Shown: positions 19,557 to 29,970 of the stretch, one piece after another
How the letters are laid out: each line of letters opens with the position of its first letter
Position numbering within the stretch: position 1 is the stretch's first letter
Assembly (NCBI RefSeq): GCF_002000485.1
Contig: NZ_MLAJ01000007.1
Span: 1 to 64,000, forward strand
DNA: 64,000 nucleotides
DNA from: Rodentibacter ratti
GTDB taxonomy: Bacteria > Pseudomonadota > Gammaproteobacteria > Enterobacterales > Pasteurellaceae
Direction of reading: 5' to 3'
Notes under the pieces: model-generated
Database searches by the model: none
What the model was told of the DNA's origin: nothing
Seen by the model: only the letters and a program-made list of their open reading frames with translations
Translations under genes and position numbers: made by a program

Positions 19557-22344
19557 TTTCTAAGCTGCCTATTCGGCAGTGAAGTAACAGGTCCGAGCGG
19601 TTCAGGCAAAACTTATTTTCTAAGCTGCCTATTCGGCAGTGAAGAACACCGTTCGAGCCAAAGAACGCCGGCAAATTTTCTAAGCTGCCTATTCGGCAGT
19701 GAAGGCCTTGAATCAGGCAGCCGGGGAGAGAGTAGATTTCTAAGCTGCCTATTCGGCAGTGAAGTTAAATGAAACGGTTGTAGCGGTTTTTGTCAATTTC
19801 TAAGCTGCCTATTCGGCAGTGAAGCCAAGCCAAGCACGCGATGTTGCCAAGGTGCTTTTCTAAGCTGCCTATTCGGCAGGGAAGATTTTAGTAATGTTCA
19901 ACTTGAGGGGCGGGTAGTTTCTAAGCTGCCTATTCGGCAGTGAAGTGTCATTTAGTTACACCGATGAACAATCAGGATTTCTAAGCTGCCTATTCGGCAG
20001 TGAAGTGAATGTTCAAATTACAATTAATGCCGCACAATTTCTAAGCTGCCTATTCGGCAGTGAAGTTGTGAAGCCATAATTATCCTTGTGGGTAAATTTT
20101 CTAAGCTGCCTATTCGGCAGTGAAGGCAGGCGAGCTACCTATCGCAGATAAAAAGCTTTCTAAGCTGCCTATTCGGCAGTGAAGCAGCACATTCCGCTTC
20201 ATCACCGTTCAAATAATTTCTAAGCTGCCTATTCGGCAGTGAAGAGCTTGCGAACATAAGGATTACGATTAATATCTTTCTAAGCTGCCTATTCGGCAGT
20301 GAAGAAATGGCAACTGCGGAATGTGTTTACCTTTGGTTTCTAAGCTGCCTATTCGGCAGTGAAGTCTTTGCACGACCGTGTGGCGGAACTCGAAATTTTC
20401 TAAGCTGCCTATTCGGCAGTGAAGTTTTTGTTGTGCCGGCACGGAGCGTAATAAAATTTCTAAGCTGCCTATTCGGCAGTGAAGAAGTAGAATTGAAAGG
20501 CGAACCTTGCGAATGTTTTCTAAGCTGTCTATTCGGCAGTGAAGAGTAAATTAAAGACTTTTATCTTAGAAAAAATTTTCTAAGCTGCCTATTCGGCAGT
20601 GAAGGCCACGCAAGCGGTTCATCATCTCGTTAAAACTTTCTAAGCTGCCTATTCGGCAGTGAAGTTGCCCAATCCACATCCGGTCGCAATTCTGTTTTTC
20701 TAAGCTGCCTATTCGGCAGTGAAGGTGAATATTTAGCCAATACGGCGATGCAATAATTTCTAAGCTGCCTATTCGGCAGTGAAGCGAATGATTGATGTGG
20801 TTGTGGGATTGATTGTTTTCTAAGCTGCCTATTCGGCAGTGAAGATCTCTATTGTATATTCCCGAATTTGGTGGTTTTTCTAAGCTGCCTATTCGGCAGT
20901 GAAGCAAGTCAACAGGCTGTGACAAAGTGGGTAAATTTTCTAAGCTGCCTATTCGGCAGTGAAGATAGATTGCGCCTTTCAGTGTTTGTGTGAGTTTTTC
21001 TAAGCTGCCTATTCGGCAGTGAAGCTAATGTGAAATCTCGTTTGCAAGGGGTTTACTTTCTAAGCTGCCTATTCGGCAGTGAAGTTTCAGACAAAGTGGT
21101 TGCCAGTTGTACGGTTTTTCTAAGCTGCCTATTCGGCAGTGAAGAATCAGGCGAAGAGGTAAACCCTGATTATCGATTTCTAAGCTGCCTATTCGGCAGT
21201 GAAGTTTCAATTGGTAAGTGAGGGAGGTTATTGCTATTTCTAAGCTGCCTATTCGGCAGTGAAGTAACTTCTTTTTTTCCTAATTGTTCTTGATTATTTC
21301 TAAGCTGCCTATTCGGCAGTGAAGCCGGATGTTTATGTAGCCCTCCCGATGCTTGATTTCTAAGCTGCCTATTCGGCAGTGAAGATCTACGTATTTCAGC
21401 ATACGTGTTTCATCGATTTCTAAGCTGCCTATTCGGCAGTGAAGTTTAACAGATTGAATAAGTGGATTAGCGTTATTTTCTAAGCTGCCTATTCGGCAGT
21501 GAAGATCAATAACTTTGTTCAAGGGCTTATGCCTATTTTCTAAGCTGCCTATTCGGCAGTGAAGACCGCTTTCCGCCATTAATTCCAACATCGCAATTTC
21601 TAAGCTGCCTATTCGGCAGTGAAGTTATTTGTACTATCTTAACGCATATTATCATATTTCTAAGCTGCCTATTCGGCAGTGAAGATAAGAAATCCCCACT
21701 ATGTGAGAACCGTTTTTTTCTAAGCTGCCTATTCGGCAGTGAAGTTTTAGTTATTCGACCCTTTGCCGTTTAACTGTTTCTAAGCTGCCTATTCGGCAGT
21801 GAAGATGTGGTAAAACAATTTTTTCAAGCTAAGATATTTCTAAGCTGCCTATTCGGCAGTGAAGAAATCATCACTCTTAGCTTACCGATTATGCGTTTTC
21901 TAAGCTGCCTATTCGGCAGTGAAGTATGATGCCATGGTGTCTTTAGCCTTTAATGTTTTCTAAGCTGCCTATTCGGCAGTGAAGTTGCTGAAAAAGTCAT
22001 TTTACTTGAGAAGTCTTTTCTAAGCTGCCTATTCGGCAGTGAAGATTTTCGGCGCAGGGCTTGCCGGGTTTTCGTTTTTCTAAGCTGCCTATTCGGCAGT
22101 GAAGTCTTTAAGATTGCCAGTGAGTTTTTCAAGTAATTTCTAAGCTGCCTATTCGGCAGTGAAGTATATCCAATTTGTATTGAAAAAGTCAGTGATTTTC
22201 TAAGCTGCCTATTCGGCAGTGAAGAATCATAGGTAACATCTTGCCCTGTGAATCAATTTCTAAGCTGCCTATTCGGCAGTGAAGTAATGCGTTTATTGTT
22301 AGGTATCCCTTATCAATTTCTAAGCTGCCTATTCGGCAGTGAAG
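19557..22344 (-). CRISPR. Type I-F CRISPR array, 47 repeats / 46 spacers
   Basis: 28-bp repeats at a 60-bp period, + strand TTTCTAAGCTGCCTATTCGGCAGTGAAG. The crRNA sense is the reverse complement (CTTCACTGCCGAATAGGCAG stem-loop, then handle CTTAGAAA), matching I-F repeats. So the array is transcribed leftward with its leader on the right. Spacers are 32 nt except one of 33 (ending 19917) and one of 31 (ending 20156). Only two repeats differ: T to G in the repeat at 19857-19884 and C to T in the one at 20517-20544, both in the left half, as expected for the older end. No duplicated spacers were seen. Many spacers read as open coding sequence, for example one encoding TGPSGSGKT. Confidence 0.97.
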
Positions 22345-22440
22345 TAGAGATTTTAGATGAAAAATGCAGACAAATAAAGGATTCTCTAAAAAATTTAGTA
22401 GTAAAAGGAAAATTTTGAGGCTATATATAACTTATTGTTT
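22345..22440 (-). promoter_or_regulatory. Probable CRISPR leader
   Basis: AT-rich sequence directly to the right of the last perfect repeat, which is the 5' side in the crRNA sense. On the minus strand it contains TATATA (near 22425) as a possible -10. Repeats next to it are all identical, as expected at the active end. No IHF site was recognised. Confidence 0.6.
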
Positions 22441-22478
22441 TTATTTGTTTATTTTGTAAGGGAAAAATAAAGGGGGGA

Positions 22479-22502
22479 AAAGGAAGCCAAGTGGCTTCCT
22501 TT
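22479..22502 (-). terminator. Terminator after lysS
   Basis: GGAAGCC stem pairs with GGCTTCC (extended by A-T pairs) around loop AAGT, 17 nt beyond the lysS stop in the leftward direction. The following T-run is interrupted by a C6 run, so termination strength is uncertain. It separates lysS from the CRISPR leader. Confidence 0.65.
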
Positions 22503-22518
22503 ATTTAGATTAATTGGT

Positions 22519-24027
22519 TTATCTTTGTCGCATGGCGGGAAAGAGAATTACATCACGGATAGACGGTGCATTTGCATAAAGCATTGCAAGGCGATCAATT
22601 CCTAGGCCTTCACCGGCAGTTGGTGGTAATCCGTGTTCAAGTGCAACTACAAAGTCTTCATCTTTAAACATCGCTTCATCATCTCCGGCTTCTTTTGCCG
22701 CAACTTGTGCGTCAAAGCGTTCATTTTGGTCTTCCGCATCGTTTAATTCTGAAAAACCATTACCGATTTCACGTCCACCGATGAATAGTTCAAAACGGTC
22801 AGTAACCTCCGGGTTTTCATCGTTGCGACGGGCAAGCGGTGAAATTTCTGCCGGATGAGCCATTAAGAATGTCGGTTGAATTAAATGGTGTTCTGCTACT
22901 TCTTCAAAAATAGCGTTTACAATGCTACCTAATCCCCAAGATTTTTGCACTTCAATGCCTAACCGTTCGGCGGTAGCTTTGGCACGATCGAAATCGTATA
23001 AGTCTTCTTTAACAATGCCTTTATTTGCGCCGTATTTGATAGTTGCGTCATGCAGGGTAATGCGTTCGAATGGTTTACCAAAATCAAATTCGTATTCACC
23101 GTATTTCACAATGGTCGTACCAAGAATATCAATGGCTAGTTTGCGTAATAGTTCTTCAGTATTATCCATTAAATCGTGATAGTCCGCATAGGCTTGATAG
23201 TATTCCAACATCGTAAACTCAGGGTTATGACGAACGGAAACCCCTTCATTGCGGAAGTTACGGTTTAATTCAAATACGCGTTCAAAACCACCTACAACTA
23301 AACGTTTTAAGTAAAGTTCCGGTGCAATACGCAGATACATATCCACATCAAGGGCATTATGATGGGTAACGAAAGGACGTGCAGACGCACCACCCGGGAT
23401 GGCTTGTAGCATTGGGGTTTCGACTTCCATAAATCCTTTTGAAATGAAATATTCACGAATTCCTGCAACGACTTTTGATCTAATGATAAAAGTACGGCGG
23501 GATTCTTCATTAGAAATTAAATCCAAATAACGTTGACGATAACGCATTTCTTGGTCGGTTAAGCCGTGGAATTTATCCGGCAAGGGGCGAAGTGCTTTGG
23601 TTAATAGTTGAACTTCGGTTGCTTTAACGGTAAGTTCTCCGGTTTTGGTTTTAAATAATGTTCCTTTAACACCGACAATATCGCCTAAATCCCATTGGCT
23701 AACTTCGTCTTTATATACGCCTTCCGACAGATTATCACGAGCTATATAAAGCTGAATTTTACCGCTCATGTCCTGTAATGTGATAAAGGTTGCTTTACCC
23801 ATTGCACGGCGGGTCATAATACGACCGGCTACCGCAGTTACAACATTTTTTTCTTTTAATGTTTCGCTTTCTTCTTGTTGGTATTGATTATGTAAATCTT
23901 GTGCAAGAGAATCGCGGCGGAATTGGTTCGGAAAAGCATTACCTTTAGCGCGTAAGGCGGCTAATTTTTCACGGCGAACGAGCATTTCTCCATTGAGATC
24001 GAGTTCTTTTATTTCTTGTTCTGACAT
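22519..24027 (-). CDS. lysS: Lysyl-tRNA synthetase, class II
   Basis: 502-residue class II LysRS. The N-terminal OB-fold anticodon-binding domain (about residues 55-150) is followed by the catalytic domain with motif 2 ([22 protein letters not shown]) and motif 3 near the C-terminus ([10 protein letters not shown]). Normal length and ends in the typical FPAMRQR-like tail. It lies 61 nt after prfB, an ancient prfB-lysS pairing also seen in E. coli. Confidence 0.97.
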   Translation of the reverse strand: MSEQEIKELDLNGEMLVRREKLAALRAKGNAFPNQFRRDSLAQDLHNQYQQEESETLKEKNVVTAVAGRIMTRRAMGKATFITLQDMSGKIQLYIARDNLSEGVYKDEVSQWDLGDIVGVKGTLFKTKTGELTVKATEVQLLTKALRPLPDKFHGLTDQEMRYRQRYLDLISNEESRRTFIIRSKVVAGIREYFISKGFMEVETPMLQAIPGGASARPFVTHHNALDVDMYLRIAPELYLKRLVVGGFERVFELNRNFRNEGVSVRHNPEFTMLEYYQAYADYHDLMDNTEELLRKLAIDILGTTIVKYGEYEFDFGKPFERITLHDATIKYGANKGIVKEDLYDFDRAKATAERLGIEVQKSWGLGSIVNAIFEEVAEHHLIQPTFLMAHPAEISPLARRNDENPEVTDRFELFIGGREIGNGFSELNDAEDQNERFDAQVAAKEAGDDEAMFKDEDFVVALEHGLPPTAGEGLGIDRLAMLYANAPSIRDVILFPAMRQR

Positions 24028-24088
24028 TTTTCTTTACCTTTTGATAGTGAGAATTGGGTTGTAAAACTTAGTGGAAAATGACCGCACT

Positions 24089-25187
24089 TTATAGTCCGGC
24101 TTTCAAACTGGCTTCAATAAAACGATCCAAATCGCCGTCAAGTACGGCTTGAGTGTTGCGATTTTCAATACCGGTACGCAAATCTTTGATGCGTGAATCG
24201 TCCAGCACATAAGAACGAATTTGGCTGCCCCAGCCGATGTCGGATTTATTGTCTTCCATGGCTTGTTTATCGGCATTTTTCTTTTGCAGCTCTAGTTCAT
24301 ACAATTTCGCTTTTAATTGCTTCATTGCCTGATCTTTATTTTTGTGTTGAGAACGATCATTTTGACATTGCACCACAATACCGCTTGGCATATGAGTAAT
24401 TCGCACCGCACTTTCGGTTTTATTAACGTGCTGACCACCCGCACCGGAAGCACGATAAACGTCAATACGTAGATCTGCAGGGTTGATTTCTATATCGATA
24501 TTATCATCAACTTCAGGATAAACGAATACGGCACTGAAAGAGGTATGGCGGCGGTTATTGGAATCAAACGGGCTTTTTCGTACCAAACGGTGAATACCGG
24601 TTTCTGTACGTAACCAACCGAAGGCATATTCACCGCTAATTTTAATGGTTGCAGATTTTAAACCGGCGACATCGCCATCGGAAACTTCCATTAATTCCGT
24701 TTTAAAGCCTTTGCTTTCCGCCCAACGTAAATACATACGCAATAACATTTCAGTCCAATCCTGTGCCTCCGTGCCACCGGAACCGGCTTGTAAATCCACA
24801 TAACAATCGGATGCATCGTGTTCGCCACTGAACATACGACGAAATTCCAATTGTGCCAGTTGTGTTTCGAGTGTTTCTAATTCTGCGACGGCTTCGTTAA
24901 AGGTGTCTTCATCTTCAGCTTCTACCGCAAGTTCAAGTAAGCCGTCCACATCTTCCAAGCCTTGCTCCAGATTTTTGATGGTATTGACCACTTGTTCAAG
25001 GGAAACTCGCTCTTTTCCTAAGGATTGTGCTTTATCCGGATCATTCCATACTTCGGGCTGTTCTAATTCCGCATTGACTTCTTCTAAACGTTCGACTTTA
25101 GTGTCGAAGTCAAAGATACCCCCGAAGCACAGAAGTGCGGTCGGAAAGATCAGCGATTTTATTTTTCACAGGGTTTATTTCAAACAT
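24089..25187 (-). CDS. prfB: Peptide chain release factor 2, with programmed +1 frameshift
   Basis: RF2 of 365 residues when read through a +1 frameshift. The first 25 codons start at ATG 25187 ([17 protein letters not shown]...) and reach CTT TGA C. Ribosomes shift there to continue [12 protein letters not shown] in the second frame down to the stop at 24089. The second frame carries the tripeptide anticodon SPF ([12 protein letters not shown]) and the catalytic GGQ ([13 protein letters not shown]). The shift site keeps the internal Shine-Dalgarno-like GGGGG, the CTT slip codon and the UGA recognised by RF2 itself (autoregulation). A USS core lies in the first 50 nt. Confidence 0.96.
25110..25124 (-). 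other. prfB programmed frameshift site
   Basis: On the minus strand the sequence reads GGGGG-TAT-CTT-TGA-C, with the in-frame UGA at 25112-25110. It is the conserved RF2 autoregulatory signal: SD-like G-run, slippery CUU, stop codon followed by C. Confidence 0.93.
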
Positions 25188-25318
25188 AATCAATTTGCTT
25201 TAACTATAAACTACCGAATTATATGCTATTTTCTTATTTTTGGGTAGCTAGGGTTGCAGAAATTGGTAATTTATCTATAATTCCAAATCCGCTTATTTAG
25301 CAAATTTAGGAATGAAAA

Positions 25319-26005
25319 ATGAAAAAATTTTTAACCGCACTTTTATGCGCAATGGCAGCAAATGCAATGGCAGATGATTCAGCTATCAAAAGTAAATTAC
25401 AAGCACTTGGTGCGAAAAATGTGGATATTAAAAATTCTCCTATCAGTGGTATTAAAACAGCTGTAACTGATGAGGGGATTATTTATGTCACGGAAGACGG
25501 CAAATATGCCTTTCAGGGAAAACTTTATGAATTAACCAATAAAGGTCCTGTTGATGTGGTAGGTAAATTATTGATGGATAAACTTAATTCCTACAAAAAT
25601 GAAATGATTGTTTATCCGGCAAAAAATGAAAAGTATGTCGTCACGGTATTTATGGACATTACTTGCCACTACTGTCATTTATTACATCAACAATTAAAAG
25701 AATATAATGATCTTGGTATTACCGTGCGTTATTTAGCTTTCCCTCGTAACGGAATGAGAAGTGAAACGGCAAAACAAATGGAAGCTATTTGGACAGCCAA
25801 AGATCCTGTTTTTGCTTTAAATGAAGCTGAAAATGGCAGACCGCCAAAAGAAGTTAAAACGCCTAATATTGTGAAAAAACACTACGAGTTAGGTATTCAA
25901 TTTGGCGTAACCGGAACTCCGAGTGTTATCACATCAAGTGGAGAGATCATCGGTGGATATTTAAAACCGGCGGATCTATTGGCTGCCTTGAAAGAAAGCG
26001 AATAA
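25319..26005 (+). CDS. dsbC: Thiol:disulfide isomerase DsbC
   Basis: 228-residue periplasmic disulfide isomerase. The signal peptide MKKFLTALLCAMAANAMA is cleaved before DD. An N-terminal dimerisation domain (about residues 20-80) is followed by a thioredoxin fold with active site CHYC (DITCHYCHLLHQQ, near 117) and the cis-Pro loop TGTPS near 200. The signal peptide coding sequence contains a USS (ACCGCACTTTT, encoding TAL). It is followed by recJ, as in many gammaproteobacteria. Confidence 0.95.
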   Translation: MKKFLTALLCAMAANAMADDSAIKSKLQALGAKNVDIKNSPISGIKTAVTDEGIIYVTEDGKYAFQGKLYELTNKGPVDVVGKLLMDKLNSYKNEMIVYPAKNEKYVVTVFMDITCHYCHLLHQQLKEYNDLGITVRYLAFPRNGMRSETAKQMEAIWTAKDPVFALNEAENGRPPKEVKTPNIVKKHYELGIQFGVTGTPSVITSSGEIIGGYLKPADLLAALKESE

Positions 26006-26043
26006 TCATTTAGCGATAAACAAAAACGATATTATGTTTTATA

Positions 26044-26070
26044 AAAGAGCTGTTGGTTTAACAGCTCTTT
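26044..26070 (+). terminator. Terminator after dsbC
   Basis: 11-bp stem (AAAGAGCTGTT / AACAGCTCTTT) with a 5-nt loop, only 11 nt before the recJ start. It may act as an attenuator rather than a full stop, since recJ has no other obvious promoter. Confidence 0.75.
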
Positions 26071-26081
26071 ACTTATGAATT

Positions 26082-27809
26082 ATGAATAAACTCATTAAAC
26101 GCCGTGAAATTCCGGTTGGAGGTTCTGTTACCGAACACCCCTTACTGGATCGTCTCTATCGTGCCCGCCATATTAAAAATACGAAAGAATTGGACCGCAC
26201 TTTAAAATCTATGCTGAATCCGAATCAACTTCACGGTATTACTCAAGCGGTATCACTGTTGGTATCGGCTTACCAAACGCAACAAAAAATTGTCATTGTA
26301 GGTGATTTTGATGCAGACGGTGCAACCAGTACGGCATTAGCGGTATTGGCTCTTCGTCAGCTTGGTTTTACAAATATCGATTATTTAGTGCCGAATCGCT
26401 TTGAACAAGGTTATGGTTTGAGTATTCCCGTGGCGGAAATGGCGATTGAAAAAGGTGTTCAATTGCTAATGACGGTGGATAACGGTGTATCTTCTTTTGA
26501 AGGAATTGCTTTTTTAAAGGAAAAAGGTATCCGTGTATTGGTGACGGATCACCATTTACCTTCAGATACTTTGCCACCGGCAGATGCCATTGTGAACCCG
26601 AACTTAAATCAATGCGGTTTTCCTTCAAAATCCTTGGCCGGCGTGGGGGTCGCATTTTATTTAATGCTGGCGGTACGGGCTAGATTTCGTGATCTAGGGA
26701 TTTTTACTGCGGAAAATCAACCTAACTTTACGGAATTACTTGATCTTGTAGCACTTGGTACTATTGCTGATGTCGTGCCGCTTGATCAGAATAATCGTAT
26801 TTTGGCTTATCAGGGGTTAATGCGAATTCGTGCTAAACATTGCCGACCGGGCATTATTGCTTTAGCGGAAGTGGCAAATCGTAATATTGAGCAGTTTTCG
26901 GCAAGTGATCTTGGTTTTTCCATTGGACCACGTTTAAATGCGGCAGGACGATTGGATAATATGTCTCTTGGTGTGGAATTGTTGCTTGCGGAAGAAATGC
27001 AACCTGCGCGTGAACTCGCCTTAGAACTGGATCAGCTGAATCAAACGCGCAAAGAAATTGAAGCGGGAATGAAATTTGAAGCATTGGAAATTTGCCGAAA
27101 TCTCACCGCACTTTTCAACGAATTACCAAGCGGTATTGTGCTTTATCAAGCGGATTGGCACCAAGGTGTGCTAGGGATTATTTCGTCCCGTATTAAAGAT
27201 CAGTACCATCGTCCGGTTATTGCTTTTGCACAAGATGAAAAAGGCGTATTGAAAGGTTCAGCCCGCTCTATTGAGGGAGTGCATATTCGGGATCTGTTAG
27301 AACGAATTCATTCTCAATATCCCGATATGATCTTAAAATTTGGCGGACATGCGATGGCAGCAGGGTTAAGCATTCGTGAAGAATGTTTGACGCAATTTCA
27401 ACAAATTTTTAATCAAACGGTATTCGAATGGTTGGATGACGCGCATTTACAAGGCATTATTTGGACAGATGGTGAATTAGGCTCGCATGAATTCACGCTT
27501 GAAACGGCTGAATTGTTAAAAAATGCGGGGCCTTGGGGGCAGGCATTCCCAGAACCTTGCTTTGACGGTGAATTTAAAATTTTGGATCAACGGGCAATTG
27601 GGCAGGGGCAAAATCATTTAAAAATGTTAGTTGAACCGAAGTTGGGCGGTCCGCTTTTGGATGCCGTTGCTTTTAATATTGATACCCGATTATATCCTGA
27701 TTTATCCATTAAACAGGCTCGTCTGGCCTATAAATTGGACATAAATGAGTTTCGTGGTAATCGTAATATCCAGTTATTAGTAGATCATATTGAACCAATA
27801 GATGAGTAA
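26082..27809 (+). CDS. recJ: Single-stranded-DNA-specific exonuclease RecJ
   Basis: 575-residue RecJ, a 5'-3' ssDNA exonuclease of recombination and mismatch repair. DHH-phosphoesterase motifs are visible: GDFDADGATSTA (about residue 77), DNG (MTVDNG) and TDHHLPSD (about 156), then DLVALGTIADVVPL. The DHHA1 domain (GGHAMAAGLSI) is near 425. A C-terminal OB-like domain follows. The stop overlaps the next gene by 8 nt. Confidence 0.96.
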   Translation: MNKLIKRREIPVGGSVTEHPLLDRLYRARHIKNTKELDRTLKSMLNPNQLHGITQAVSLLVSAYQTQQKIVIVGDFDADGATSTALAVLALRQLGFTNIDYLVPNRFEQGYGLSIPVAEMAIEKGVQLLMTVDNGVSSFEGIAFLKEKGIRVLVTDHHLPSDTLPPADAIVNPNLNQCGFPSKSLAGVGVAFYLMLAVRARFRDLGIFTAENQPNFTELLDLVALGTIADVVPLDQNNRILAYQGLMRIRAKHCRPGIIALAEVANRNIEQFSASDLGFSIGPRLNAAGRLDNMSLGVELLLAEEMQPARELALELDQLNQTRKEIEAGMKFEALEICRNLTALFNELPSGIVLYQADWHQGVLGIISSRIKDQYHRPVIAFAQDEKGVLKGSARSIEGVHIRDLLERIHSQYPDMILKFGGHAMAAGLSIREECLTQFQQIFNQTVFEWLDDAHLQGIIWTDGELGSHEFTLETAELLKNAGPWGQAFPEPCFDGEFKILDQRAIGQGQNHLKMLVEPKLGGPLLDAVAFNIDTRLYPDLSIKQARLAYKLDINEFRGNRNIQLLVDHIEPIDE

Positions 27810-28509
27810 AATAATAAAGTGGCGATGGGGGAGTCTTGCGTTATTTGCTATTGCAACACAATTTGCTTTCGCAGAAACGAACCCGAAAGATTTCTCTATA
27901 CAAAATCAACCGCACTTGCCTTCTGCAAATACATTAAGATTTGAAGATGGGCGTGATTATTTTTCCTATAAAGAACCGGTAACCCATCCTTTGCGTGCAG
28001 ATAAGAAAATCCGTATTCAATTCTTTTTTGATTATGATTGTCGGGTGTGCTCATCTGCACAAGATATTTTGGAATTTTATGGTCAAATGCGGCCCGATAA
28101 AATTGTTTTGGAACAATATCCGGTGGCAACTACAGAAAATCAATTTAGTGCGAAGATATTCTACACATTAAAAGCATTAAAAGCGGGGGAGCTATCTGAT
28201 GTGTTATTGTTTGAAACCGCAGAAAAATCACGTTATGTCGAACTGGCCTCTTCGGCAAAAATGCTAAAATGGCTTGAGCAACAGGGCGTTGATAAACAAG
28301 CTTTTGTGAAAATTGAGAATTCTTTGGACATAAAGGAAAAGATAAAAGATTCTATTGAATTAACAGAAGAATACGGTGTTTTTACTTATCCCTATGTGGT
28401 GATTGGCGGAAAATATGTGCTGACGGCGAGTACGCTTTATAACGATGATTACAGTGTGGCAGTATTAGATTATTTAGTGAATAAATTGGAAAAGGAGAGA
28501 GAAAAATGA
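27802..28509 (+). CDS. Periplasmic DsbA-like thioredoxin-fold protein
   Basis: 235 residues. A signal peptide (hydrophobic [13 protein letters not shown], cleaved before ETN) precedes a DsbA-type fold with the redox motif CRVC in [13 protein letters not shown] (near residue 86) and a cis-Pro region TYPYVVIGG near 195. The motif differs from CPHC of DsbA, so a specialised or variant oxidoreductase is likely. Its start overlaps recJ by 8 nt and its stop overlaps mtnN, so it belongs to the dsbC-recJ-mtnN-cmk cluster. Confidence 0.8.
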   Translation: MSKIIKWRWGSLALFAIATQFAFAETNPKDFSIQNQPHLPSANTLRFEDGRDYFSYKEPVTHPLRADKKIRIQFFFDYDCRVCSSAQDILEFYGQMRPDKIVLEQYPVATTENQFSAKIFYTLKALKAGELSDVLLFETAEKSRYVELASSAKMLKWLEQQGVDKQAFVKIENSLDIKEKIKDSIELTEEYGVFTYPYVVIGGKYVLTASTLYNDDYSVAVLDYLVNKLEKEREK

Positions 28510-29195
28510 AGATCGGTGTTGTTGGAGCAATGGCACAAGAAGTCGAAATTTTGAAGGGATTAATGACGGATAAAATTGAAAAAAAAGTCGCAAGTGCGGT
28601 TATTTTTGAGGGAAAAATTAATGGAAAATCCGTTGCGTTGTTGCAGTCGGGGATTGGCAAAGTCGCCGCCGCAATAGGAACGACTGTTTTACTCCAATTA
28701 ACAAAACCGGATATTGTGATCAATACGGGATCTGCCGGTGGAGTCGCAAAGGGATTAAAAGTAGGTGAGATTGTGATTTCTGATGAAACCCGTTATCACG
28801 ATGCGGATGTGACAGCGTTCGGTTATGAAAAAGGTCAACTTCCATCGAATCCCGCTGCTTTTTTATCTGATGCCAAGTTGGCAGAACTTGCCCAAAAAAT
28901 TGCTGAGGCGCAGGGACAATCGGTAAAACGTGGATTAATTTGTTCCGGTGACAGCTTTATTAACAGTGCAGAGAAAATTGCTGAAATCAAAGCTGATTTC
29001 CCAAATGTGACAGCTGTCGAAATGGAAGCAACGGCAATAGCACAAGTGTGTCATGCCTTTAATGTGCCTTTTGTTGTCGTGCGTGCAATTTCTGATAGTG
29101 GTGATGGAGAAGCAAGTATGTCTTTTGAGGAGTTTTTACCCCTTGCTGCGAAGCAATCTTCAGCATTAGTTTTAGGTATGTTAGATAAGTTATAG
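28506..29195 (+). CDS. mtnN: 5'-methylthioadenosine/S-adenosylhomocysteine nucleosidase
   Basis: 229-residue Pfs/MtnN. It cleaves MTA and SAH, recycling methionine and feeding LuxS. Family features are [16 protein letters not shown] at the N-terminus, the [12 protein letters not shown] segment, INTGSAGG near residue 75, and the catalytic region [12 protein letters not shown] and [10 protein letters not shown] near 172-200. ATG overlaps the upstream stop (ATGA). Confidence 0.96.
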   Translation: MKIGVVGAMAQEVEILKGLMTDKIEKKVASAVIFEGKINGKSVALLQSGIGKVAAAIGTTVLLQLTKPDIVINTGSAGGVAKGLKVGEIVISDETRYHDADVTAFGYEKGQLPSNPAAFLSDAKLAELAQKIAEAQGQSVKRGLICSGDSFINSAEKIAEIKADFPNVTAVEMEATAIAQVCHAFNVPFVVVRAISDSGDGEASMSFEEFLPLAAKQSSALVLGMLDKL

Positions 29196-29203
29196 GATTT
29201 TTT

Positions 29204-29875
29204 ATGGGAATCATTATTACCGTTGATGGGCCAAGTGGGGCGGGAAAGGGTACATTGTGCTACGCTTTAGCGGAAAAATTAGGTTATGCGTTATTAGATA
29301 GTGGGGCGATTTATCGCGTCACGGCGCTGGCGGCAATAAAAAGTGCGGTTGATTTATCAGATGAATTTGCTTTGGCAGAACTGGCACGCAATTTGGATAT
29401 TCAATTTATTCCACAAGGTGGGGAAGTAAATATTTTATTAAACGGCGAAAATGTGAGTCATCTGATTCGCACCCAAGAGACCGCCGATGCCGCATCAAAG
29501 ATTGCAATTTTTCCACAAGTTAGAGCCGCATTATTGCAACTTCAGCGAGATTTTGCGAAAAATAATAACCTCATTGCGGATGGACGCGATATGGGAACAG
29601 TCGTATTTCCTGAGGCACAGGTTAAACTCTTTTTAGACGCGAGTGCCGAAGAACGTGCAAAAAGACGCTATAAACAGTTGCAAAGCAAGGGAATTAGTGG
29701 TAACTTTGCACAGATTTTAGCCGAGATAAAGGAGCGGGATTTTCGCGATCGAAATCGTGAGGTCGCCCCCCTTAAACCGGCTAAAGATGCGTTGTTGCTT
29801 GATAGCACAACATTGACCATTGATGAAGTCATTACTCAGGCGATGGCCTATATTCAACAACGCAAAAATGCTTAA
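29204..29875 (+). CDS. cmk: Cytidylate kinase
   Basis: 223-residue CMP kinase. P-loop [11 protein letters not shown] near residue 8, CMP-binding [20 protein letters not shown] near 127, and LID-type arginines ([10 protein letters not shown]). It lies immediately upstream of rpsA, as in most proteobacteria. Confidence 0.96.
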   Translation: MGIIITVDGPSGAGKGTLCYALAEKLGYALLDSGAIYRVTALAAIKSAVDLSDEFALAELARNLDIQFIPQGGEVNILLNGENVSHLIRTQETADAASKIAIFPQVRAALLQLQRDFAKNNNLIADGRDMGTVVFPEAQVKLFLDASAEERAKRRYKQLQSKGISGNFAQILAEIKERDFRDRNREVAPLKPAKDALLLDSTTLTIDEVITQAMAYIQQRKNA

Positions 29876-29970
29876 CTTTGTTTATTCAAGGATGAATAGA
29901 CGTTTATTCTCAACCCCACATCTTATGGATGAAATGTGGATGTTATTAACTTTTAAAGAAGATTATTTAT

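Noticed and set aside
20845..20876. Spacer sharing 15 nt (TATATTCCCGAATTT) with the terminase gene near 53372
   Set aside because: Only 15 of 32 positions match consecutively, which is near chance for 46 spacers against 64 kb. Not evidence of self-targeting.
20307..22132. Several 60-119 codon open frames through the CRISPR array on both strands
   Set aside because: The 60-bp period is a multiple of three, so a repeat lacking stops in a frame gives long repetitive frames. The products are repeat translations (FLSCLFGSE, LHCRIGSLE), not genes.
22341..22417. A 25-codon protein-like frame running out of the last repeat (VEILDEKCRQIKDSL...)
   Set aside because: No start codon or ribosome-binding site, and AT-rich leaders easily stay open this long. 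I treat it as leader sequence.
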